Below are positions 1 through 6,035 of a stretch of DNA of 6,973 nucleotides, piece by piece. The notes under the pieces are model-generated. The model made no database searches and was not told where the DNA came from. It saw only the letters and a list, made by a program, of their open reading frames with translations. Source of the DNA: an uncultured Spirochaetales bacterium. GTDB taxonomy: Bacteria; Spirochaetota; Spirochaetia; Sphaerochaetales; Sphaerochaetaceae. Every line of letters starts with the position of its first letter. The first letter of the stretch is position 1. Position numbers and translations under genes: made by a program. The stretch spans positions 1-6,973 of the forward strand of contig CAKQTE010000009.1 of assembly GCA_934276485.1 (NCBI GenBank), read 5' to 3'.

Positions 1-84
1 TATGCCTGCATTTTCAAAAAATAGACCTTATCATGTGCTTTGAAAGCTAAATTTAAATAGAAAATACAATTGGAGATGACAAAT

Positions 85-147
85 ATGTATAATCAAATGG
101 TTCAGAATTCAAAAAAAGATGGACAAGTTTCATTCAATGAAAAATAA
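85..147 (+). CDS. Doubtful 20-aa small ORF
   Basis: This is an ATG ORF of 20 codons (MYNQMVQNSKKDGQ at its start) with a GGAG at 72-75, nine bases before the ATG. The peptide is hydrophilic, with no membrane segment and no family I recognise. Its last codons overlap a 15-bp palindrome (128-142). No good promoter was seen upstream. It could be a real small protein, the remnant of a longer gene, or chance; the only support is the ribosome-binding-like GGAG. Confidence 0.2.
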   Translation: MYNQMVQNSKKDGQVSFNEK

Positions 148-187
148 ACCTTTCATGCGTTTGTCCTGGCATTTTAGGTGCAAAGCT

Positions 188-218
188 TTGACAAAAATGG
201 AAATAGAGGTGATATTAT
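188..218 (+). promoter_or_regulatory. Promoter of the antisense RNA
   Basis: A perfect TTGACA -35 box lies at 188-193 and a TATTAT -10 box (5 of 6 consensus) at 213-218, with a rather long 19-bp spacer; GATATT at 211-216 would give a 17-bp spacer. The start point would be near 225, just before GGCACTGCC. The perfect 10-bp palindrome CAAAGCTTTG (181-190) overlaps the -35 box and could be an operator. It is the best -35 box seen in the window, as expected for a constitutive antitoxin RNA (inference). Confidence 0.5.
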
Positions 219-224
219 AGATAG

Positions 225-308
225 ATGGCACTGCCGATGAACGGTTGGCCAAAAATTATTGAGGATTAATCCCGCTCTACTTCTTGGTCAGAATGGCGGG
301 ATTTTTCT
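225..308 (+). ncRNA. Putative type I antitoxin antisense RNA (about 80 nt)
   Basis: The predicted transcript runs from the TTGACA promoter to the intrinsic terminator at 268-310. It is fully antisense to the last part of the small-peptide gene (266-391, minus strand) and to that message's 3' untranslated region. The converging layout with overlapping 3' regions is like txpA/RatA of Bacillus subtilis and fst/RNAII of enterococcal par. The terminator hairpin displays UUGGUCA (284-290) in its apical part; UUGG fits the YUNR U-turn motif of many antisense recognition loops. The same UUGGUCA also occurs in the leader of the peptide mRNA. A 14-codon ORF (225-269, starting MALPMNGWPK) fits inside but lacks a properly spaced ribosome binding site. 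Assignment as RNA rests on the promoter, terminator and antisense position, not on homology. Confidence 0.5.
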
Positions 309-391
309 TTACCTCTATATTTCAAAAGCTTCAGAATAGCCTCTGCAATCTTCAAGAGCCATAAAATGATCTCAAGAATTAACGTCAGCAT
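266..391 (-). CDS. 41-aa amphipathic peptide, candidate type I toxin
   Basis: The ATG at 391-389 is preceded, after 8 nt, by AGGAGG within AGGAGGTGAT, almost a full match to the 16S anti-Shine-Dalgarno sequence. The peptide starts MLTLILEIILWLLKIAEAIL. Residues 1-24 are Leu/Ile-rich, with charged residues E7, K14, E17, K21 and K24 at 3-4 and 7 residue steps, giving an amphipathic, membrane-seeking helix. The tail from residue 25 is basic then mixed charge (YRGKEKSRHSDQEVERD). This design fits type I toxins such as Fst, TxpA and TisB, and also amphipathic lytic peptides of the phenol-soluble modulin sort. I recognise no specific family. The gene has its own promoter, a leader of about 100 nt with a hairpin, and an antisense RNA over its 3' half. 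This makes a bacterial membrane-toxin role likely but unproven. Its strong ribosome binding site contrasts with the weak ones of most nearby genes. Confidence 0.7.
   Translation of the reverse strand: MLTLILEIILWLLKIAEAILKLLKYRGKEKSRHSDQEVERD
268..310 (+). terminator. Intrinsic terminator of the antisense RNA
   Basis: A perfect 8-bp stem AATCCCGC (268-275) / GCGGGATT (296-303) is followed by TTTTTCTTT. Inside the 20-nt loop, TTCT (281-284) and AGAA (290-293) can form a second short stem closing a 5-nt loop. The hairpin lies within the last codons of the opposite-strand peptide gene. On the minus strand the hairpin is followed by TAATCCTC rather than a T tract, so the peptide message probably reads through it. 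Confidence 0.75.
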
Positions 392-395
392 ATAA

Positions 396-405
396 ATCAC
401 CTCCT
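396..405 (-). promoter_or_regulatory. Very strong ribosome binding site of the peptide gene
   Basis: The minus strand reads AGGAGGTGAT, complementary to the 3' end of 16S rRNA over about ten bases, with 8 nt between AGGAGG and the ATG. Such strength is usual for type I toxins, whose translation must then be blocked by RNA structure or an antisense RNA. Confidence 0.85.
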
Positions 406-422
406 CTCGCTTTGTAGGACTT

Positions 423-443
423 GAGAAGGCTTGGTACCTTCTC
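423..443 (-). promoter_or_regulatory. Leader hairpin of the peptide mRNA
   Basis: A perfect 7-bp stem GAGAAGG / CCTTCTC encloses a 7-nt loop (TACCAAG on the mRNA strand). It lies in the leader about 18 nt upstream of the ribosome binding site. The arm CCUUCUC could also pair imperfectly with the GAGAGG beginning the ribosome binding region, so a switch between two folds is possible (inference). It is not followed by a T tract and is not a terminator. Confidence 0.5.
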
Positions 444-497
444 CACGAAACGCTTTGAAGATGACCAAATGCTCACCGTAATGGCAGTGCCAATATG

Positions 498-503
498 ATA
501 TTA
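498..503 (-). promoter_or_regulatory. -10 element of the peptide gene promoter
   Basis: TAATAT on the minus strand (5 of 6 consensus) would start transcription near 491, at the first G of GGCACTGCC. No good -35 box stands 16-18 bp upstream, so the promoter may be weak or activator-dependent. The predicted 5' end matches the outermost block of the leader that can pair with the message's 3' region. Confidence 0.4.
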
Positions 504-662
504 GCACGAAAATTGAATCATGTGTTTATTGTCTGTTTAGTAGTTTGGAAAATCATATTATATGTTCTTTATCATTTGGTTTGGGTGTCTTTATGTAGTA
601 TGAAAAATAGGCTTTTGAGTAGGAAAATGATTGTATTGTAAGAAATTAGGGCAAAAAAATAA

Positions 663-746
663 TACCGACATCGAGAATCGAACTCGAAAGGGATTGCTCC
701 CGGCAGATTTTGAGTCTACTGCGTCTACCAGTTCCGCCATGTCGGC
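663..746 (-). tRNA. tRNA-Leu(CAA)
   Basis: The acceptor stem is GCCGACA (746-740) paired with TGTCGGT, with discriminator A at 663. The D region contains TGGCGGAACTGGTAGACGC, typical of leucine tRNAs. The anticodon stem GTAGA/TCTGC encloses loop CTCAAAA, giving anticodon CAA, which reads codon UUG. A long variable arm (CGGGAGCAATCCC) and the T arm loop TTCGATT follow, as expected for a class II tRNA. CCA is not encoded. Seven T residues follow on the minus strand (659-653) and may aid termination. No convincing promoter was found; TATGCT about 16 bp upstream is a weak -10 candidate. Overlapping ORFs on both strands here are artefacts of the tRNA. Confidence 0.97.
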
Positions 747-926
747 ATTAACAGATAAGAGCATAGCAGAAAAAAAGATAAGAAGAAATAGAAAAACAGC
801 AAAATTTTTGAAATTGTATAACATTCTTTTATAGTTCTTTTCCATATTTTGGATATTGGCAAAATGTAGAGGCAATCGGAAGAAAATCAATTGCATTCAA
901 GGTTTAGAATCGATAAGCTTTGAAAT

Positions 927-2954
927 ATGAGAAAATTCTTTTGTATTCTAATATTAGCTATCATAACCATAACCTCATTGTTTGCAGAGAACACAGGCTC
1001 TACTTTTCTTGATGAGATGTTCAATTCTGATATCCCTATAACTTATGGAGATGAGGCATTCAGAGCGAGAATCCTTGAAAAGACAAAGGGTGAAAGAGAT
1101 CCTATCGGTCTTGTTCTCACTGGTGGTTCTGCTAGAGCTTGTGCTCATATTGGAGTACTTAAATATCTAGAAGAGCAGGGCATTGTTCCTGATTTCATAG
1201 TATCAAACTCAATGGGATCGATTGTTGGCATGCTATATGCTGCAGGCTTGATGCCTGAGCATATTGAAGAAGTGTTGCAGACAGCAGATCTATCTGCATT
1301 ATTTAGTTTTACACTTCCTCTAAAGGGAGGGTTGTTGGTTCCTACTGGTTTTAGAACCATGATTGAGTCATTGGTAGGCGAGGACTTTAAGCTAGAGGAT
1401 ACAGATATTCCAGTAATGGTTGTTAGCGAAGACCTTGTCACAAAGCGTGAGATTAGGATTACAGAGGGTGATTTTACAGATATTCTAATTGGTTCTTTTG
1501 CTCTCCCTGTATATTTCTCTCCATATGAATATCAGGGGCACTTGCTAGTAGATGGAGGAATTATCTCATTAGCACCATTGAATGCTGCATACGAGTATTC
1601 AGATACAGTAATTCTTTCATCCACTTTCTATGATCAGGAGAATATCCAATTGTTGAATCCTGTTGCAGTTCTTAATTCATCTTTTGATATCATCAAGAGA
1701 CAGAATGCTGCAAAGGATATGAAGAAATGGCAAGATTTCGTTTGGATTCGATGCGCAGTTGAAAACTATTCATTCATGGACTTCAATAAAGCTCTTGAGA
1801 TGTCAGATATTGGATATGAGAGCGCTAAGAAGATGGAAGACGAACTATCTGTATTGTATAAAGCTGGTAGTGTTTCTCCTAACATGAATGTTCTTAGAAC
1901 AGATAAGCCTGCGAAGATAGAGAAGATAAGAAAGAATCTTAGCTATTTCGATAGAATTGAAGCATCCACTCCAACACTCATTCTTTCACTTGGAATGAAG
2001 GAGATGAATTTCTCCAAGAATTCTGATTATTACTTGAAGAATTCAATGATCATAGGCCTCGATTATAGTTTCTTGCTAAATTCGATTGAAATTGGAGTTG
2101 GTACTGGTGTTGGTTTTGATAACAGTGATCTAAGAGATAGCACAGCATTTTGGTCAACATGTTCATACATTGGCTACTATCCTCTCGACAACTTGAGGAT
2201 TACAGGAGAGGTGAATGCAGACTTCGGACGAAAGAATGCAGGCTTTAAGCCAACGCTTTATGCTCGTGAAGGTATTGATTATATTCCAATGAACATTGAT
2301 GGAGACTTCAGGCTTGGTGTTCATCAGACAATGGAGTATTACAAGGATTATGCAGATCCATCAATGGGGGCTGCGACACTTCTATCAATTGGTAGCAAGT
2401 TCGATGGTAACTTCAATTTTGGATATATATCTGCTTATGGTGGCTACATGGTCACTGGAACATCAATCATTTGGGAAAATGCCAGAAACTTCATGCAGCT
2501 AAAGGGCTTGGTTCGTGTTTACATAAATGACAACGATACTTGGTATGTTGATGGAGGTATCAGAACTCGTTTTACTCTCGATGGAAAGGGTAGAGTTCCT
2601 TTGTTCTTTTCAGATGATTATGCTACTGGTATCTTGGACTATGGCGCAAGGCAGATCTATGGAACAAATGCTAAATATCACAACACGATAATTGGTCTGG
2701 AAGTTGGTTATGATATTCCTCGTAGTTTCACATTCGGAGAGTTCTTGATTCTTGATAATTCTGAGCTTGGACTATATTGCAATATGCTTTGGTCTGATAT
2801 GAGGTTCGGAGTATCGACAGGATTGGATATTCAAACAAACGTTTCTCTCATAGGACTCGTGAGTATTCCAATGAGATTGAAGATGGGATACGAATATACA
2901 ATAGAAGGAACGCATGCATTTGTTGCGTCCCTCCTATTTAATCTGAAATATTAA
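927..2954 (+). CDS. Patatin-like phospholipase with C-terminal beta-barrel (type Vd autotransporter-like)
   Basis: Residues 1-20 form a signal peptide (MRKFF, hydrophobic core, likely cut after SLFA). Residues 58-220 are a patatin domain: an oxyanion-loop region LTGGSARACAHIGVLK (64-79), a nucleophile elbow SNSMG with Ser95, and the Asp of DGG at 209, forming a Ser-Asp dyad. Family proteins cleave phospholipid acyl esters. The motif is unusual: the family's GGGxRG is replaced by GGSARA, and the first Gly of GxSxG is Ser93, so activity may be altered. Residues about 340-675 are rich in alternating aromatic/polar strands and end FNLKY, an outer-membrane beta-barrel signature, as in Pseudomonas PlpD and Fusobacterium FplA. 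A POTRA-like linker may occupy about 310-345. The protein probably sits in the outer membrane. The ATG has no clear Shine-Dalgarno sequence, but the signal peptide fixes the start. Its end overlaps the convergent TPR gene by 4 bp. Confidence 0.88.
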   Translation: MRKFFCILILAIITITSLFAENTGSTFLDEMFNSDIPITYGDEAFRARILEKTKGERDPIGLVLTGGSARACAHIGVLKYLEEQGIVPDFIVSNSMGSIVGMLYAAGLMPEHIEEVLQTADLSALFSFTLPLKGGLLVPTGFRTMIESLVGEDFKLEDTDIPVMVVSEDLVTKREIRITEGDFTDILIGSFALPVYFSPYEYQGHLLVDGGIISLAPLNAAYEYSDTVILSSTFYDQENIQLLNPVAVLNSSFDIIKRQNAAKDMKKWQDFVWIRCAVENYSFMDFNKALEMSDIGYESAKKMEDELSVLYKAGSVSPNMNVLRTDKPAKIEKIRKNLSYFDRIEASTPTLILSLGMKEMNFSKNSDYYLKNSMIIGLDYSFLLNSIEIGVGTGVGFDNSDLRDSTAFWSTCSYIGYYPLDNLRITGEVNADFGRKNAGFKPTLYAREGIDYIPMNIDGDFRLGVHQTMEYYKDYADPSMGAATLLSIGSKFDGNFNFGYISAYGGYMVTGTSIIWENARNFMQLKGLVRVYINDNDTWYVDGGIRTRFTLDGKGRVPLFFSDDYATGILDYGARQIYGTNAKYHNTIIGLEVGYDIPRSFTFGEFLILDNSELGLYCNMLWSDMRFGVSTGLDIQTNVSLIGLVSIPMRLKMGYEYTIEGTHAFVASLLFNLKY

Positions 2955-4006
2955 TCTTGATGATTTTGAAGCCAGATTTCATCTTCTTCATTTAGAGATG
3001 TGTCTGGCTCATTTTCTGCCTTCTCGTTTATCTCTTCTTGCATCTTTCCCTCTGCGGCGAATGTTGGAAGAGCTTCAAACTCTGGCTTAGTTATTTCTCT
3101 GTTGTAGCTAGGCATTACGCCATTGAAGGACGCAAGAACATTAGCTGTTGCGTTATCTACAAATGCCCATCTTGTTTTTTCATTGTCCAGTGCTGCAATC
3201 ATCTCTTCAATGTCTTCTTTTGAATACAAAGACATATTTGAAAATGAAGCTTTCTCCAAACAATCTGATAGATATTTTCTAGCCATATCAACATCTCCAT
3301 AATGCATGTAGACATATGCAAAATGAATATATGGATCGATGTAGGCCGGGGTAGTTTGTGTAAAGAGAGTGTGTAAGAAGTTTCCAGCTCTATGCCAGTC
3401 TCCTGTAAGCATCAAGCATTGAGCTTGCATGTCGATAAGTGCAGAAGATTCTTGCTTGTACTTGAAAGCTTCCTTTAACACATGTTTGAATTCTTTTGTA
3501 TCTCCTTTTGCAAGATAATAGGAACCAAGGTTGATATATAGGTTCTTGTCTCTAAGGTTCATGTCGCGAGCCTTGATACATAGCTCAATAGCTTTGTCGA
3601 GATCTTTCTTGATCCAATAGTACATCGACAGAGCTTCAGTTGCCTGAAATACAAGTTTCTTGTCTGTAGCCTTGGTTGCATCTATTAGCGCTTGTTTTCC
3701 TTTCTCGATATCTCCATGTTGCAAGAATATTGTTCCAACAACAAATAGATATTGGTAAGGAAGTCCTGCATTGTATGCCTTTTCATATAGTGCAATGGCT
3801 TTTTCCATCGAGCCTTCCTCTTTCTTGTTCAAAGCCTTGCTTGCCTTTGAAAAGTATAAGGTTCCTCTACTTGTATAGATCAAAAGAATTGCAGCTATAG
3901 CCATCATTACAACAGGAATTACCTTTGGAATTGATTGACTTAATGTCATTGCAAATGAAATGGCTATGATTGCGACTGGAATTATTGTTCGATATTTTTT
4001 AAGCAT
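2951..4006 (-). CDS. Membrane-anchored TPR-repeat protein
   Basis: I chose the ATG at 4006-4004 because GGAG stands 5 nt before it; a TTG at 4033 in frame would add nine residues (MNNTKHGDK) but has no ribosome binding site. The 351-residue protein begins with two hydrophobic segments at about 8-22 and 27-45, joined by a short polar turn. An alpha-helical region at about 50-255 follows, with tetratricopeptide-like units: AIALYEKAYNAGLPYQYLFV, DIEKGKQALIDATKA, DLDKAIELCIKARDMNLRDK and DVDMARKYLSDCLEK. The C-terminal 30 residues are strongly acidic. TPR arrays bind other proteins; partners cannot be told from sequence. With two helices at the N-terminus, the repeats are likely held at one face of the inner membrane. 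It is divergent from queH across 55 bp and convergent with the patatin gene. No enzymatic motif is visible. Confidence 0.85.
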   Translation of the reverse strand: MLKKYRTIIPVAIIAISFAMTLSQSIPKVIPVVMMAIAAILLIYTSRGTLYFSKASKALNKKEEGSMEKAIALYEKAYNAGLPYQYLFVVGTIFLQHGDIEKGKQALIDATKATDKKLVFQATEALSMYYWIKKDLDKAIELCIKARDMNLRDKNLYINLGSYYLAKGDTKEFKHVLKEAFKYKQESSALIDMQAQCLMLTGDWHRAGNFLHTLFTQTTPAYIDPYIHFAYVYMHYGDVDMARKYLSDCLEKASFSNMSLYSKEDIEEMIAALDNEKTRWAFVDNATANVLASFNGVMPSYNREITKPEFEALPTFAAEGKMQEEINEKAENEPDTSLNEEDEIWLQNHQD

Positions 4007-4061
4007 TTTGTCTCCATGTTTGGTGTTATTCAAGAAATAATGTTATATCATTTTCTTTTGT
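4007..4061. promoter_or_regulatory. Shared divergent promoter region (TPR gene / queH)
   Basis: Only 55 bp separate the two start codons. The near-palindromic AT stretch GTTATAT holds possible -10 boxes both ways: TATATC (4044-4049) toward queH and TATAAC (4047-4042) toward the TPR gene. The second would start transcription near 4035, downstream of the alternative TTG, which supports the ATG at 4006. -35 boxes are poor on both strands, so the assignment is tentative. Confidence 0.3.
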
Positions 4062-4592
4062 ATGGGAAACAGAATTCTTCTTCATGTGTGTTGTGGACCA
4101 TGTTCCACAGCCTCAATTGAAAGATTATTGCAAGATGGGTGGGAACCTGTCCTTTTCTATTCAGATAGCAATATCTGGCCAGAAGAGGAGTTTGAGAAGC
4201 GTTACGACAATCTTTTGATCGTTGCACGCCACTATAATCTTGAAGTTATTAAAGATCAGTGGGACCATGATGCATGGAGATGTGCGGTAAAAGGGCATGA
4301 GCAAGATCCTGAGCATGGGGATAGGTGCTCTTTATGCTTTCGCTTCAATCTTTTGAGGGCTGCAGAGAAGGCAAAGGAACTTGGAATAGATCACTTCTGT
4401 ACTACTTTAACAGTATCACGATTCAAAAAGAGTGCTACGATTTTCACCGAAGGTGAAGACCTAGAGGGGTTTGAACCAATAGATTTCAAAAAAAAGAATG
4501 GATTCGCACGCTCAGTTGTGCTTGCTAAAGAGCTAAATCTATATAGACAAAGCTATTGCGGATGCGAGTTCTCCAGACGATCCATTTCATAG
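4062..4592 (+). CDS. queH: Epoxyqueuosine reductase QueH
   Basis: This 176-residue protein has the full cysteine set of the QueH (DUF208) family: HVCCGPC near the N-terminus (Cys10, Cys11, Cys14), DRCSLCFRFNL (Cys89, Cys92) and YCGCEFS near the C-terminus (Cys166, Cys168). It also has conserved DSNIWPEEEFEKR and TTLTVSRFKKS segments. QueH reduces epoxyqueuosine to queuosine at the wobble position (G34) of tRNAs for Tyr, His, Asn and Asp. It is the non-orthologous counterpart of QueG and uses an iron-sulfur cluster with a neighbouring metal, held by these cysteines. Length is slightly short of the usual 180-210 residues but all motifs are present. The ATG at 4062 lacks a Shine-Dalgarno sequence; no alternative start precedes HVCCGPC better. 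No other queuosine genes are in the window. Confidence 0.95.
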   Translation: MGNRILLHVCCGPCSTASIERLLQDGWEPVLFYSDSNIWPEEEFEKRYDNLLIVARHYNLEVIKDQWDHDAWRCAVKGHEQDPEHGDRCSLCFRFNLLRAAEKAKELGIDHFCTTLTVSRFKKSATIFTEGEDLEGFEPIDFKKKNGFARSVVLAKELNLYRQSYCGCEFSRRSIS

Positions 4593-4606
4593 ATTCATGA
4601 GCTTTC

Positions 4607-4635
4607 TTGCTCTATCTATCTTTCACATGTATAAT
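4607..4635 (+). promoter_or_regulatory. Promoter of the AlbA_2/HATPase regulator
   Basis: A perfect TATAAT at 4630-4635 is preceded at 17 bp by TTGCTC (4607-4612; TTG conserved). Transcription would start near 4642, about 18 nt before the ATG at 4660. This rules against the in-frame upstream ATG at 4597, which lies before the promoter. Confidence 0.6.
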
Positions 4636-4659
4636 GAAAGAAAAGAAAGGAAAGAAAGC

Positions 4660-5976
4660 ATGGCTATTTATGAAAACCACGATATTGAATTTAAACAAGA
4701 ATACGTAGCAGAAATAAACAAAGAAGTAATTGCATTTGCAAATGCTAGTGGTGGGACTATTCTAATTGGTATTCAAAACAATGGAATTGTATGTGGAGTT
4801 GAAGATCCTGATGATACTATGCTACGAGTAGCCAATTCTATAAAGGATACTATTTCTCCAGACATAATGCCCTTTGTGACTATTAGATCATTAAAAATGG
4901 AGAAAAAGGATGTAGTAGAGATTATCATCTCTACAGGAACTAATAGGCCTTATTATCTGAAAGGAAAAGGTCTTAAGCCATCTGGTGTGTATATAAGAAA
5001 AGGAAGTGCTTCGCTACCTGTATCTGATGAAGGTATCAGGGAGATGATAGTCAAAAACAGTGGACACTCATATGAGTCAGAACGCAGCATTAATCAAGAG
5101 CTTACATTTGAAGATGCAAAAAAAGAATTTAGAAAAAGAGACATAGAACTAGATAGAGTTCATATGAAGACGTTGAAAATGATAGGTGACGATGACTTAT
5201 ATACAAATCTAGCATTTCTCTTATCTGATCAATGCTTAGTTTCCACGAAAGTTGCGATATTCCAAGGTTCTGATAAGGCTATATTTCGTACTCGTCGTAT
5301 ATTTGACGGCTCTCTTTTAAGGCAGATGGAAGATGTGTTTCAATTTCTAGACTATTATAATCAGATTAAAGCAACCTTTTCAGGATTAAACAGAATAGAT
5401 ATAAGAGATTATCCAGAGGAAGCTGTTAGAGAAGCTTGGCTTAATTGCTTGGTGCATAGTGATTATTCTGTCTCGGGAAGTACAATCATCAATGTTTATG
5501 ATGACAGAATGGAATTCGTATCAGTAGGAGGATTGGTACAAGGTATAACTCTAGATTCTATATATCTAGGTGCATCACGAACTAGAAATCCAAATCTTGC
5601 ATCATTGTTCTATAGAATGAAGTTAATTGAAAGCTTTGGGACTGGAATAAGCAAGATTAAGCGAAGCTATAACGATATAGATATAGAGCCTATATTCGAA
5701 ACAGCGCCTGGTGTGTTTAGGGTAACACTTCCAAATTGCAATGAGTTGCCTCAGCAAAAACAAAATGTTGTCACATATAACAACATAGATGTAATTAATC
5801 ACGAGAAAAACTTAATTATGGAATATGTTCGTGAGTATGGTTCTATCTCAAGAAAGGAAGCAGAAGATGTACTTGATTCAGGGACGACGAAAGCATTCAA
5901 GGTTTTGAAAGCGCTTTGTGATTCTGGGTGCCTTCAAAGAATGGGAAATGGTAAGAAGGTCAAATATATACTTTAG
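4660..5976 (+). CDS. Schlafen AlbA_2-domain putative regulator with HATPase and winged helix
   Basis: I start at ATG 4660 (438 residues), because a promoter with a perfect TATAAT lies just upstream and a purine-rich AAGG precedes it; a longer form from 4597 adds 21 unconserved residues. Residues 3-125 form an AlbA_2 (Schlafen-like) domain, with ENHDIEFKQE, EVIAFANASGGTILIGIQNN and GVYIRKGSAS. Residues about 250-345 match the HATPase_c_4 domain: EAVREAWLNCLVHSDYS is the N-box and ESFGTGISKI the glycine box. Residues 381-438 look like a winged helix (SRKEAEDVLDSGTTKAFKVL). This is the COG2865 type, annotated as ATP-binding transcriptional regulators; the biochemical role is unsettled, and AlbA_2/Schlafen domains also occur in antiphage systems. 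Auto-regulation of its own promoter is possible (inference). It is followed at 59 bp by a truncated RhuM gene, a common accessory-region neighbour. Confidence 0.85.
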   Translation: MAIYENHDIEFKQEYVAEINKEVIAFANASGGTILIGIQNNGIVCGVEDPDDTMLRVANSIKDTISPDIMPFVTIRSLKMEKKDVVEIIISTGTNRPYYLKGKGLKPSGVYIRKGSASLPVSDEGIREMIVKNSGHSYESERSINQELTFEDAKKEFRKRDIELDRVHMKTLKMIGDDDLYTNLAFLLSDQCLVSTKVAIFQGSDKAIFRTRRIFDGSLLRQMEDVFQFLDYYNQIKATFSGLNRIDIRDYPEEAVREAWLNCLVHSDYSVSGSTIINVYDDRMEFVSVGGLVQGITLDSIYLGASRTRNPNLASLFYRMKLIESFGTGISKIKRSYNDIDIEPIFETAPGVFRVTLPNCNELPQQKQNVVTYNNIDVINHEKNLIMEYVREYGSISRKEAEDVLDSGTTKAFKVLKALCDSGCLQRMGNGKKVKYIL

Positions 5977-6035
5977 AATTGGTTTGAGTTTCTCGTAATG
6001 TTGGAACTATTTGAAAAGCAAGGGAGAATTTAGAA

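Noticed and set aside
2..43. Possible tail of an upstream gene (MPAFSKNRPYHVL)
   Set aside because: Too short and unrecognised; the frame reaches the window edge but so does another, so no gene can be supported.
128..142. 15-bp palindrome TTTCATTCAATGAAA
   Set aside because: No promoter or terminator tail is attached; with this AT content it may be chance, so I do not call it an operator.
225..269. 14-codon plus-strand ORF before the terminator
   Set aside because: The AGAGGTGAT upstream is about 15 nt away and overlaps the -10 region, so it would be leaderless; the RNA is better explained as antisense.
1..503. CRISPR array or riboswitch in the long non-coding stretch
   Set aside because: No regularly spaced repeats and no known riboswitch core; the structure is explained by the converging transcripts.
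663..690. tRNA 3' end as an integration site
   Set aside because: No second copy of the tRNA 3' end and no integrase gene were seen in the window.
591..896. 101-aa minus-strand and 67-aa plus-strand ORFs
   Set aside because: Both run through the tRNA-Leu gene; the MAELVDAVDSKSAGSNPF stretch is the well-known mistranslation of leucine tRNA sequence.
1145..1441. 98-aa ORF antisense to the patatin gene, and the short ORFs at 2296, 3038, 3676 and 6675
   Set aside because: Each lies opposite to or out of frame with a well-supported gene, without its own ribosome binding site or recognisable domain.
4597..4659. N-terminal extension of the AlbA_2 regulator from ATG 4597
   Set aside because: It lies upstream of the perfect TATAAT promoter, has no ribosome binding site, and is outside the conserved domain.
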